The notes beneath the pieces are model-generated. The model saw nothing but the letters and a program-made list of their open reading frames with translations, searched no databases and was not told where the DNA came from. The position numbers and the translations under genes were made by a program. Below, piece after piece: positions 1 through 5,487 of a DNA stretch of 6,898 bases. The DNA is from Clostridia bacterium (GTDB lineage Bacteria; Bacillota; Clostridia; Christensenellales; DTU072): the NCBI GenBank assembly GCA_028703745.1, contig JAQVME010000071.1, positions 1-6,898 on the forward strand, read 5' to 3'. Within the stretch, counting starts at the first letter, position 1. The number at the start of each line of letters is the position of its first letter.

Positions 1-528
1 TACAAAATACGCGTTCGCCGTTACAGTAAGCATAGGGTCGCGTATAGCCGCAATAAGGCTGCTCGACACACCGATTCGTGTCGACATGGCGATATTCGAT
101 TCAAGAGTCTTCGGATAAGAAGCAAACGCCAGAGAACTGCCTTGATTGTTGATATAAGCGCTGCTTGAATGACCGGCAGAGCCCAAAAAGCCTGCGACGC
201 CTTCGTTTACGGAGATATTGCCGGAAATATAAAAATCGTTAGGAGAGGTTTGGGTAATGTTCAAATCTTTTTGTGAGCCCTCGCTGGCAGAATCGCCCGG
301 AAGCGAACGCGGAGTCACATTGGTCAACCGCAGCGGGTTGTCGCCATAAACAAGTCCGTTGCCCGTGGACAGCATCGTAACTCCGGTTGAGGTCAACGCC
401 TGCGCTTGTTCTCCCTGCCGCGCCGAAGACGCGGAAAAAGCAATGCAACACGCAAGTGATACAATGATAATAAGCAAAAACAGCCTGACGAACTTTTTTG
501 ATGTTTTTTGCGATTTGCCTACAAACAT
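1..528 (-). CDS. Secreted protein of unknown function, N-terminal part (3' end beyond the left edge)
   Basis: An open frame runs from an ATG at 528-526 to the window edge without a stop, giving 176 codons. The start is supported by AGGAG at 538-534, five bases upstream, and by an N-terminus that reads as a signal peptide: a basic stretch (K5 to R15, including KK and R), a hydrophobic core at about residues 16-31 (LFLLIIIVSLACC...), then small residues SASSA at 32-36, a plausible signal peptidase I site; AQA at 42-44 is an alternative. The cysteines at 27-28 do not fit a good lipobox. The mature part (about 45-176) is rich in Ser, Asn, Gly and Thr, with no cysteines and few charges, which suits an exported, possibly beta-rich or surface protein. 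I recognise no domain and assign no function. It is divergent from groES and has its own promoter and leader. It is truncated only by the window. Confidence 0.8.
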   Translation of the reverse strand, partial: MFVGKSQKTSKKFVRLFLLIIIVSLACCIAFSASSARQGEQAQALTSTGVTMLSTGNGLVYGDNPLRLTNVTPRSLPGDSASEGSQKDLNITQTSPNDFYISGNISVNEGVAGFLGSAGHSSSAYINNQGSSLAFASYPKTLESNIAMSTRIGVSSSLIAAIRDPMLTVTANAYFV

Positions 529-539
529 AATTTCTCCTA

Positions 540-594
540 AAATAACTGTAATTTTGCGGTCATCCGGTTCGGAATTGCCCGGGCACAGTTATCT
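540..594 (-). promoter_or_regulatory. Structured 5' leader: stem next to the Shine-Dalgarno of the secreted-protein gene
   Basis: On the minus strand, ATAACTGT (592-585) and ACAGTTAT (549-542) are perfect 8-base complements. The pairing can extend by G593-U541 (wobble) and A594-U540. The 35-base interior is GC-rich against its surroundings and begins with the palindrome GCCCGGGC at 584-577. The stem would start at, or within a few bases of, the predicted transcript 5' end and finish three bases before AGGAG. That placement suits a 5'-terminal mRNA-stabilising hairpin or a translation-control element. It does not match any riboswitch class I know. The inverted repeat is seen; the role is inferred. 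Confidence 0.5.
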
Positions 595-597
595 ACT

Positions 598-629
598 ATT
601 ATATTATTATTAAAACAGTCTTTTGTCAA
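598..629 (-). promoter_or_regulatory. Predicted sigma-A-type promoter of the secreted-protein gene
   Basis: Read on the minus strand, a perfect -35 TTGACA lies at 629-624. With a 17-base spacer the -10 would be TAATAT at 606-601. A perfect TATAAT at 603-598 is also present, but its 20-base spacing is long. Either choice puts the transcript start near 590-595, about 65 bases before the ATG. No other good hexamer pair is visible in front of this gene. Confidence 0.6.
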
Positions 630-819
630 TAAGACAAGAGGTAATATATCGGTAAAAAAATATTGCGCCCATTACTTAAGTCAGCCTTAAACCATACCGT
701 CATAGTATGAGGTGGCACGTTTCGAAAAGAATAGACGAAAAAGTAATTATTTCTAAATATATTTATAAAGCCTTACGCCATAATTCTACAATATTTTCAA
801 AAAATCTCTTTGAAAACGC
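630..819. other. AT-rich divergent intergenic spacer, no gene recognised
   Basis: This stretch separates the minus-strand promoter from the groES promoter. It holds no convincing gene. Two small inverted repeats are visible, TTAAG-N5-CTTAA at 676-690 and CATAC-N7-GTATG at 693-709. They could be protein-binding sites but are short enough to occur by chance. From about 735 onward it is strongly A+T rich, as is usual upstream of a strong promoter. Confidence 0.5.
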
Positions 820-848
820 TTGTAAAAAAAATAACCTGATGATATAAT
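820..848 (+). promoter_or_regulatory. Sigma-A promoter of groES-groEL (extended -10)
   Basis: The -35 is TTGTAA at 820-825 and the -10 is a perfect TATAAT at 843-848, with a 17-base spacer. The TGA immediately before the -10 (840-842) supplies the extended -10 TGn motif. The predicted transcript start, about 855-857, falls at the edge of the CIRCE operator, so a bound repressor would block initiation. The upstream A-tracts could add UP-element-like strength. Confidence 0.85.
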
Positions 849-856
849 CATTTTCG

Positions 857-883
857 TTGGCACTCCCGACTTATGAGTGCTAA
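857..883. promoter_or_regulatory. CIRCE operator (HrcA binding site)
   Basis: The left arm TTGGCACTC (857-865), a 9-base spacer (866-874) and the right arm GAGTGCTAA (875-883) match the CIRCE consensus TTAGCACTC-N9-GAGTGCTAA, with one deviation (A to G at the third base of the left arm). CIRCE is the operator of the heat-shock repressor HrcA, whose folding depends on GroEL, giving feedback control. Its place at the transcript start and just before groES is canonical. The operon is therefore very likely HrcA-repressed; hrcA itself is not in the window. Confidence 0.96.
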
Positions 884-913
884 AATAATTGACAATAATT
901 TAAGAAAACATAC

Positions 914-919
914 AGGAGG
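914..919 (+). promoter_or_regulatory. Ribosome binding site fixing the groES start
   Basis: AGGAGG lies seven bases before the ATG at 927. The frame is open further upstream to an ATG at 873, but that codon is inside the CIRCE spacer and right arm, has no Shine-Dalgarno, and would add 18 residues unlike any GroES N-terminus. The 927 start is therefore chosen. Confidence 0.9.
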
Positions 920-926
920 TAAAAGA

Positions 927-1214
927 ATGAAACTAAAACCATTGTTTGACAAAATTGTTTTGAAACAGGTTGAAGCCGTAGAAAAGACAGCCAGCGGCAT
1001 AGTTCTTCCGGGCGCAGCCAAGGAGAAGCCACAGATGGCGGAAGTAATCGCGGTGGGACCGGGCGGCATAATTGACGGCAAAGAAATAAAAATGCAGGTC
1101 AAAACCGGAGACATAATTCTCTATTCAAAATACGCCGGTTCCGAATTCAAGATCGACGAAGAAAACGTAACCATAATCAGACAAAGCGACGTATTAGCAA
1201 TAGTAACAGAATAA
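927..1214 (+). CDS. groES: GroES, 10 kDa co-chaperonin
   Basis: This 95-residue protein has the normal GroES length. GroES forms a heptameric lid that caps GroEL, closing the folding chamber during the ATP cycle in the cytoplasm. The N-terminus MKLKPLFDKIVLKQ matches the family opening (usually PLGDR or PLHDR; here PLFDK). The mobile loop lies at about residues 19-36 and carries the GroEL-contacting hydrophobic tripeptide I25-V26-L27 in SGIVLPG. The segment VIAVGPGG (about 40-47) and the C-terminal DVLAIV are also typical. It is first in the operon, preceded by a sigma-A promoter and CIRCE. Its stop codon (1212-1214) overlaps the groEL Shine-Dalgarno region, which suggests coupled translation. 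No anomaly is seen. Confidence 0.98.
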   Translation: MKLKPLFDKIVLKQVEAVEKTASGIVLPGAAKEKPQMAEVIAVGPGGIIDGKEIKMQVKTGDIILYSKYAGSEFKIDEENVTIIRQSDVLAIVTE

Positions 1215-1228
1215 GGAGGCATATATTT

Positions 1229-2857
1229 ATGGCAAAACAATTCAAATACGCAGAAGACGCAAGAAAGGCTCTTGAAAGAGGCGCCGACGTGCTTGCAAAC
1301 ACCGTAAAACTTACTCTCGGCCCCAAAGGCCGCAACGTAGTGCTCGAAAAGAAATTCGGCTCTCCCCTCATAACCAATGACGGCGTGACTATCGCCAAAG
1401 AAATCGAGCTTGAGGACGCCTTCGAAAATATGGGCGCGCAGCTAATAAAAGAGGTCTCCACAAAGACCAACGACGTAGCCGGCGACGGCACGACAACAGC
1501 CGCCGTACTGGCTCAGGCAATAATCAAAGAAGGGATCAAGAACGTAGCCGCCGGAGCCAACCCTATGGCTCTGCGCAGAGGTATCATCAAGACTGCAGAA
1601 ATGGCCGTTGAGGAACTTAGGAACATTTCTATGCCCATCAAAGACAAGCACGAGATAGCCTCGGTTGCCAGCAATTCCGCAGGTGACGAAAACGTAGGCA
1701 GCCTTATTTCCGAAGCAATGGAGAAGGTTGGCAAGGATGGCGTTATCACCGTTGACGAATCAAAATCCATGAAGACAGAGCTTACGGTAGTCGAAGGCAT
1801 GCAGTTCGATCGCGGCTATATAAGTTCATATATGGTAACCAATACCGATAAAATGGAAGCCGAATTGGACAATCCCGTGATATTAATCACCGACAAAAAA
1901 ATAAGCTCCATTCAGGAGATTCTGCCCGTACTCGAGCAAGTACTCAAGAACGCCATGAAGCTACTCATCATAGCGGAGGACATCGAGGGCGAGGCTCTCG
2001 CCACCCTCGTAGTAAACAAACTCAAGGGCGTGTTCAACTGTGTTGCTGTCAAGGCTCCCGGCTTCGGTGACAGAAGAAAGGCAATGCTTCAGGATATTGC
2101 CGTATTGACGGGCGGCACCGTCATAAGCGAGGAAACAGGTCTGGAACTCAAGGACGCCACGCTTGCTCAGCTCGGTAAAGCAAAGCTAGTCAAGGTTGAC
2201 AAGGACAACACCACCGTTATCGGAGGCAACGGCGACCCTTCCGAAATCCAGAATCGCATAAAATCAATAAAAATGCAAATATCCGAAACCACCAGCGATT
2301 ATGACAGAGAGAAGCTTCAAGAGCGCCTAGCAAAGCTTGCCGGAGGCGTAGCCGTAATAAATGTCGGCGCCGCTACAGAGGTAGAGATGAAGGATATGAA
2401 GTTGAGAATAGAGGACGCCCTCGCGGCCACCCGCGCTGCCGTAGAAGAAGGCGTTGTGCCCGGCGGCGGAATAGCCTTGCTTTCTATAGTATCAAGACTG
2501 AGAAGCTCCATCGAAAAAATGTCAGGCGACGAAAAGACCGGCGCACTTATGGTAATAAAGGCGCTTGAATCCCCTATTCGGCAGATAGCTGCGAATTGCG
2601 GCGTCGACGGAGGCGTTATCGTCAACAAAATCCTCACGGACAATATCCCCAATCAAGGCTACGACGCGACGAAGGACATCTTCTGCGACATGTTGGAAGC
2701 AGGCATAATCGATCCCACGAAGGTCACCCGTTCGGCTCTCCAGAACGCCGCCAGCGTTGCGGCGACGCTTATTACCACGGAAGCGCTTGTTGCGGATATT
2801 CCCCAGCCCCCTATGCCTATGGCAGGCGGCGCGCCCGGCATGGGAGACATGTATTAA
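1229..2857 (+). CDS. groEL: GroEL, 60 kDa chaperonin
   Basis: This 542-residue protein has the standard GroEL length. GroEL forms double heptameric rings that bind non-native proteins and, with GroES and ATP, fold them in an enclosed chamber. ATP-site motifs are intact: TLGPKGRNV (29-37), TNDGVT with D51, GDGTTT (85-90) with D86, and D396 in RIEDAL, matching the catalytic Asp at 398 in E. coli. The chaperonin signature AAVEEGVVPGGG is at 403-414. The apical-domain substrate-binding stretch RGYISSYMVT is at 195-204, and KAPGFGDRR at 275-283. The C-terminus is a short Gly/Met tail (GGAPGMGDMY) rather than a long GGM repeat. AAGGAGG (1213-1219) lies nine bases before the ATG. Expression should follow HrcA/CIRCE control from the shared promoter. 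It looks like a normal housekeeping copy. Confidence 0.99.
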   Translation: MAKQFKYAEDARKALERGADVLANTVKLTLGPKGRNVVLEKKFGSPLITNDGVTIAKEIELEDAFENMGAQLIKEVSTKTNDVAGDGTTTAAVLAQAIIKEGIKNVAAGANPMALRRGIIKTAEMAVEELRNISMPIKDKHEIASVASNSAGDENVGSLISEAMEKVGKDGVITVDESKSMKTELTVVEGMQFDRGYISSYMVTNTDKMEAELDNPVILITDKKISSIQEILPVLEQVLKNAMKLLIIAEDIEGEALATLVVNKLKGVFNCVAVKAPGFGDRRKAMLQDIAVLTGGTVISEETGLELKDATLAQLGKAKLVKVDKDNTTVIGGNGDPSEIQNRIKSIKMQISETTSDYDREKLQERLAKLAGGVAVINVGAATEVEMKDMKLRIEDALAATRAAVEEGVVPGGGIALLSIVSRLRSSIEKMSGDEKTGALMVIKALESPIRQIAANCGVDGGVIVNKILTDNIPNQGYDATKDIFCDMLEAGIIDPTKVTRSALQNAASVAATLITTEALVADIPQPPMPMAGGAPGMGDMY

Positions 2858-2885
2858 AAACCGTATATAGAAATTCTGCGGTTTT
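2857..2885. repeat. Small inverted repeat just after groEL
   Basis: AAAACCG (2857-2863) and CGGTTTT (2879-2885) form a 7-base stem around a 15-base loop, beginning at the last base of the groEL stop codon. The stem is A/T-heavy and its 3' arm ends in four Ts. It may be a weak first terminator or 3'-end-protecting hairpin ahead of the stronger terminator that starts four bases later. Its function is uncertain. Confidence 0.4.
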
Positions 2886-2888
2886 CAT

Positions 2889-2928
2889 AAAAAAAGAATT
2901 GAGGCGTATGTCCTTAATTCTTTTTTTT
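2889..2928. terminator. Bidirectional intrinsic terminator between groEL and the MMPL operon
   Basis: GAATTGAGG (2896-2904) pairs with CCTTAATTC (2912-2920), nine pairs with one G-U, around a 7-base loop. The 5' arm is preceded by seven As (2889-2895) and the 3' arm is followed by eight Ts (2921-2928). The element can therefore work as a hairpin plus U-tract on both strands. It serves groEL on the plus strand and the convergent transporter operon, which ends at 3048, on the minus strand. Confidence 0.88.
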
Positions 2929-2973
2929 ATAGAGTTATGAAAATATGATTGAATCCTTAAATTGTTCGTTAAC

Positions 2974-3014
2974 GCATGTCATTTCGACTGTAGTGGAGAA
3001 ATCTCCATCCATGC
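2974..3014. repeat. Palindromic interspersed-repeat-like element
   Basis: The core opens with GTCATTTCGAC (2978-2988) and closes with GGAGAAATCTC (2995-3005). It forms an imperfect dyad: ATTTC (2981-2985) with GAAAT (2998-3002) and ACT (2987-2989) with AGT (2992-2994). GCATG (2974-2978) and CATGC (3010-3014) add an outer perfect inverted repeat. The core resembles, from memory, a palindromic intergenic repeat of the form GTCATT(T/C)CGA...GAGAAATCTC found in multiple copies in many bacterial genomes. No second copy is in this window, so the repeat status is inferred from resemblance. The outer arm is followed by five Ts, so it could also help stop plus-strand transcription. Confidence 0.5.
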
Positions 3015-3047
3015 TTTTTCGTTTTTAGTTTTTCGTTTATCGTTTAT
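3013..3047. repeat. Degenerate heptanucleotide tandem repeat, five units
   Basis: Five consecutive 7-base units are visible on the plus strand: GCTTTTT, CGTTTTT, AGTTTTT, CGTTTAT and CGTTTAT. The last ends at 3047, directly beside the transporter stop codon (3048-3050 on the minus strand). On the transcript of the transporter the 3' UTR thus begins with ATAAACG-type units. The period is exact although the units differ at one to three positions. Function is unknown; replication slippage would explain its origin. Confidence 0.65.
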
Positions 3048-5468
3048 TCATGTATTTCTGCCAAAGGCAGCCTTAAAAAATTTCCTTATTTTTTCGTTGT
3101 TTTCTCTTACCCGCTTGCGGATAAGGGCGTTGTTATTCTTTATATTGAGGCGAATACGTAGGTTGTTTTGGCGGATTCGTTCGTTGTTGGCTTGAAAACG
3201 CGCCCTTGCTTTTTCGTTGTTATTTCTTATGCGCTGACGCGTTCTCTCGTTGTTTTCACTGATACGGAGGCGGATTCTCTCATTTCTTTTTTCGATAATA
3301 TATCCAAGTTGCGCAAACATCTCCCGATAAGTCTTAACTCTGCGGAAATAGGGCATAATGGCGGTCTGCAATGTCAAAATCAGCACGAGGCTGATGACCG
3401 CGCCGCGGGCAAGCATACCCGTGAGCTGTTTTATTATTAAATTGTCGCTGACAAAATACATCGACATACATGCCGCAATAATAACTGCCGCGCTGGCAGC
3501 AACGGCAGGAAAGGTTTGGGTCGTTGCCGCAACCGCCGCATCCCTCGCCTTTGTGAACTGCCATTTGATTTCCTCGAACCTATTGGCGACGAGTATGGCA
3601 TAGTCCACCATACAGCCCAGTTGTATTGAGCTTATCATAATATAAATCATAAAATTGAGGTGCTGTCCGAAAAGGAATGAAATCGTCAGATTGAGCCATA
3701 TTCCAAGCTCAATAATAAAGATGAGAAGAAGTCCTTTCCTTATCGAACGGAAAATTGCCATAAGAATTACAAGTATGACGGCTACGGAAATGAGTGTCAC
3801 TACGAGAAAATCTGTGGGGGTGACGGATTTCATATCGTTGACGCCGACAAGCATACCTGAAGAATAGGAATTCTCAAAATAATTGTCGACTATTTGCGAG
3901 ATATTGGCATATGAACTTATGGCGGCCGCGTCCTCTGTACTGCCCTTAATGGCGAGCGTATACAGCGTGTACCAAGTCTGCGCGCCGTTCATATCCACCT
4001 TCTTGAAATACGAGCCGGCCATATTGCTATTGAAAAAATGGCTATATACCGGATGGTCGAGCAGCTCACTCATTTGTTCGCCGGAAATGTTTATGGCGGA
4101 AAACGCGCTCATAACACCGCTGACCTTCTCGTCAGACGAAAGCTCCGCGATGAAGTCTTGATGCGATTTGCCGTTCTTTGTTTCTAGCGGCACGGCGATT
4201 ATCATCTGGTTGCCAAGCTCATAGGCAAGTTGCTGTTGAGGCGTAGTTATTTCTGAACTATAGGTTTCAAAATAGCTGTATTCGAGCTTGCTCTGCCCGA
4301 TATATAGCGGCGCAACCGCCGCCAGCGCTGCAATGATGAGCACCAAACCGAATTTTGAGGCAAGCTTTGCCACGGGCTTGACGTTGAGTTTTAGTTCCTT
4401 ATGCTCCGTCCTGAGTAACAATTTGTCAAAAAGCAGAACAAAAACAGGCTGAAGCACCAGAACGGTGACGAGCGATAATAAAACGCCCTTCATCAGCACC
4501 ATAGCAAGGTCGGCGCCCAGCTGGAATTTCATAAAAAACAGCGCGGCAAAGCCGCCCATGGTGGTAAGCGCGCTTGCAATAATCGACGAGGCAACAGAGG
4601 GTATGGCTTTCTTGGTTGCCTCAATTTTGTCTGCGGCAAGACGTTTTTGGCGATATATATGCATATAAAATATGGCATAATCCATAGTCAGCGCAAGCTG
4701 CAGCACGCTTGAAAGCGCAAAGCTGATTATGGAAATCGAGGGAAACACCATATTCGAGCCCAAATTGACAAGCACGGATACTCCGAGCGAAACCAGCAAA
4801 ATAAGCGGCTCTATGAACGACTTTGTGACAAGAAGCAACACCAAAACAAGCGCTATACCTGCATAAATCAAATAAACGGGAAGTTCACGGAGCGTGTCCT
4901 CCATCATTATTTTTGAGGTGGCAGTCATACCTGATGTGGCATAAGGGCGGTCGCCCAGTTCGGAAAGAATGTCGTCGTAAAGAGCGTTTGCCTCCTTCGT
5001 CGACGGCGAATAATCCATAAGTATGAGCAGCACATAATTATATTTGCCACTGCCTTCGATGGAATGTTTCAAAAAAGCCTCGAGTCCGTCGGTATTTATG
5101 GTGACGTCGTCGCCGAGAAACTGGGCGTATTCGGAAAAGCCCTCCATTTCCTCGACGTCCTCCACCCAAATGAACTGACTTATTCCTTCAAAATTCTTAA
5201 TTCTTTGCACGCTTTGGCGAAGACCTTCGTCAGCAACATCGCCTTCGACTACGACCAGCGCGTCGGCGTTTATGCCAAAATTCTGACGCAAAAAGTTCAG
5301 ACCTTTGGTCATTTCGAACTCATCGGACAAATAGCTAATCATATCGGAATTTATTCTGCCGTCTCTCATAAGCGTTACTATGCCGACGGACGAAAGCGCA
5401 ACAATTATTATAGTAAAAATAACAATAAGCCACTTGAATTTTACAATTAAGGCGCTAATTTTTTTCAT
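3048..5468 (-). CDS. MMPL/RND-superfamily transporter with a hendecad-repeat C-terminal tail
   Basis: The protein has 806 residues and the RND/MMPL plan: two halves, each with one membrane helix, a large extracytoplasmic loop and five more helices. Helices lie at about 12-34, 197-215, 219-238, 246-268, 293-313, 323-347, 372-390, 554-573, 579-599, 604-626, 655-673 and 688-706. The loops cover about 35-195 and 391-553. MDYAIF (262-267) in helix 4 and VDYAIL (621-626) in helix 10 supply Asp-Tyr pairs at 263-264 and 622-623, as in the proton relay of MmpL3-type exporters. Family members move lipids or hydrophobic compounds using the proton gradient; the substrate here is unknown. After helix 12 comes a cytosolic tail (about 711-806) of 11-residue basic, Asn-rich repeats. 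AAGGGG (5479-5474) lies five bases before the ATG. It follows a paralogue by 19 bases. Confidence 0.93.
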   Translation of the reverse strand: MKKISALIVKFKWLIVIFTIIIVALSSVGIVTLMRDGRINSDMISYLSDEFEMTKGLNFLRQNFGINADALVVVEGDVADEGLRQSVQRIKNFEGISQFIWVEDVEEMEGFSEYAQFLGDDVTINTDGLEAFLKHSIEGSGKYNYVLLILMDYSPSTKEANALYDDILSELGDRPYATSGMTATSKIMMEDTLRELPVYLIYAGIALVLVLLLVTKSFIEPLILLVSLGVSVLVNLGSNMVFPSISIISFALSSVLQLALTMDYAIFYMHIYRQKRLAADKIEATKKAIPSVASSIIASALTTMGGFAALFFMKFQLGADLAMVLMKGVLLSLVTVLVLQPVFVLLFDKLLLRTEHKELKLNVKPVAKLASKFGLVLIIAALAAVAPLYIGQSKLEYSYFETYSSEITTPQQQLAYELGNQMIIAVPLETKNGKSHQDFIAELSSDEKVSGVMSAFSAINISGEQMSELLDHPVYSHFFNSNMAGSYFKKVDMNGAQTWYTLYTLAIKGSTEDAAAISSYANISQIVDNYFENSYSSGMLVGVNDMKSVTPTDFLVVTLISVAVILVILMAIFRSIRKGLLLIFIIELGIWLNLTISFLFGQHLNFMIYIMISSIQLGCMVDYAILVANRFEEIKWQFTKARDAAVAATTQTFPAVAASAAVIIAACMSMYFVSDNLIIKQLTGMLARGAVISLVLILTLQTAIMPYFRRVKTYREMFAQLGYIIEKRNERIRLRISENNERTRQRIRNNNEKARARFQANNERIRQNNLRIRLNIKNNNALIRKRVRENNEKIRKFFKAAFGRNT
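3069..3287 (-). repeat. 33-bp coding repeats encoding an 11-residue (hendecad) tail
   Basis: These bases encode residues 728-800 of the transporter. The units are RNERIRLRISE, NNERTRQRIRN, NNEKARARFQA, NNERIRQ (four residues shorter), NNLRIRLNIKN, NNALIRKRVRE and NNEKIRKFFKA. In the DNA, six of the seven unit starts carry gttgtt, beginning at 3096, 3129, 3162, 3183, 3216 and 3249; the 21-base step between 3162 and 3183 matches the short unit. Hydrophobic residues sit mainly at positions 5 and 9, and Arg at 4, 6 and 8. By my count the 73 residues hold 24 Arg/Lys, 7 Glu and 16 Asn, with no Pro or Gly. This predicts a long, basic, continuous helix or hendecad coiled coil on the cytoplasmic side. 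Confidence 0.88.
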
Positions 5469-5473
5469 GCTAT

Positions 5474-5479
5474 CCCCTT
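5474..5479 (-). promoter_or_regulatory. Ribosome binding site between the two transporters
   Basis: AAGGGG on the minus strand lies in the 19-base gap between the upstream transporter's stop (5490-5488) and the downstream ATG (5468), five bases before that ATG. The gap has no room for a promoter or terminator, so the two genes are very likely one transcript. Confidence 0.75.
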
Positions 5480-5487
5480 CTCATAAT

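Noticed and set aside
676..709. Two short inverted repeats as operators for the divergent promoters
   Set aside because: Arms of five bases in AT-rich sequence are expected by chance, and they lie away from both predicted promoters.
707..847. A 46-codon plus-strand open frame (starts MRWHVSKRID, ends at TAA 845-847)
   Set aside because: No ribosome binding site precedes it, its end overlaps the groE -10 box, and its Lys/Asn/Ile-rich content is what AT-rich spacer gives by chance.
873..926. A longer groES reading frame starting at an ATG at 873
   Set aside because: That ATG lies in the CIRCE spacer and right arm, lacks a Shine-Dalgarno, and adds 18 residues not typical of GroES; the 927 start has AGGAGG seven bases upstream.
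945..953. Phe in place of the common Gly or His in the GroES opening (PLFDK)
   Set aside because: This position varies across GroES proteins, and the mobile loop and length are normal, so it does not suggest altered function.
2596..2940. A 114-codon plus-strand open frame overlapping the groEL 3' end
   Set aside because: It is an Arg/His-rich shadow frame of groEL that runs through the terminator; no start signal supports it.
3069..3287. A CRISPR-like array, because of the regularly spaced gttgtt motifs
   Set aside because: The repeats are 33-base in-frame coding units with no unique spacers, and they encode an 11-residue protein pattern.
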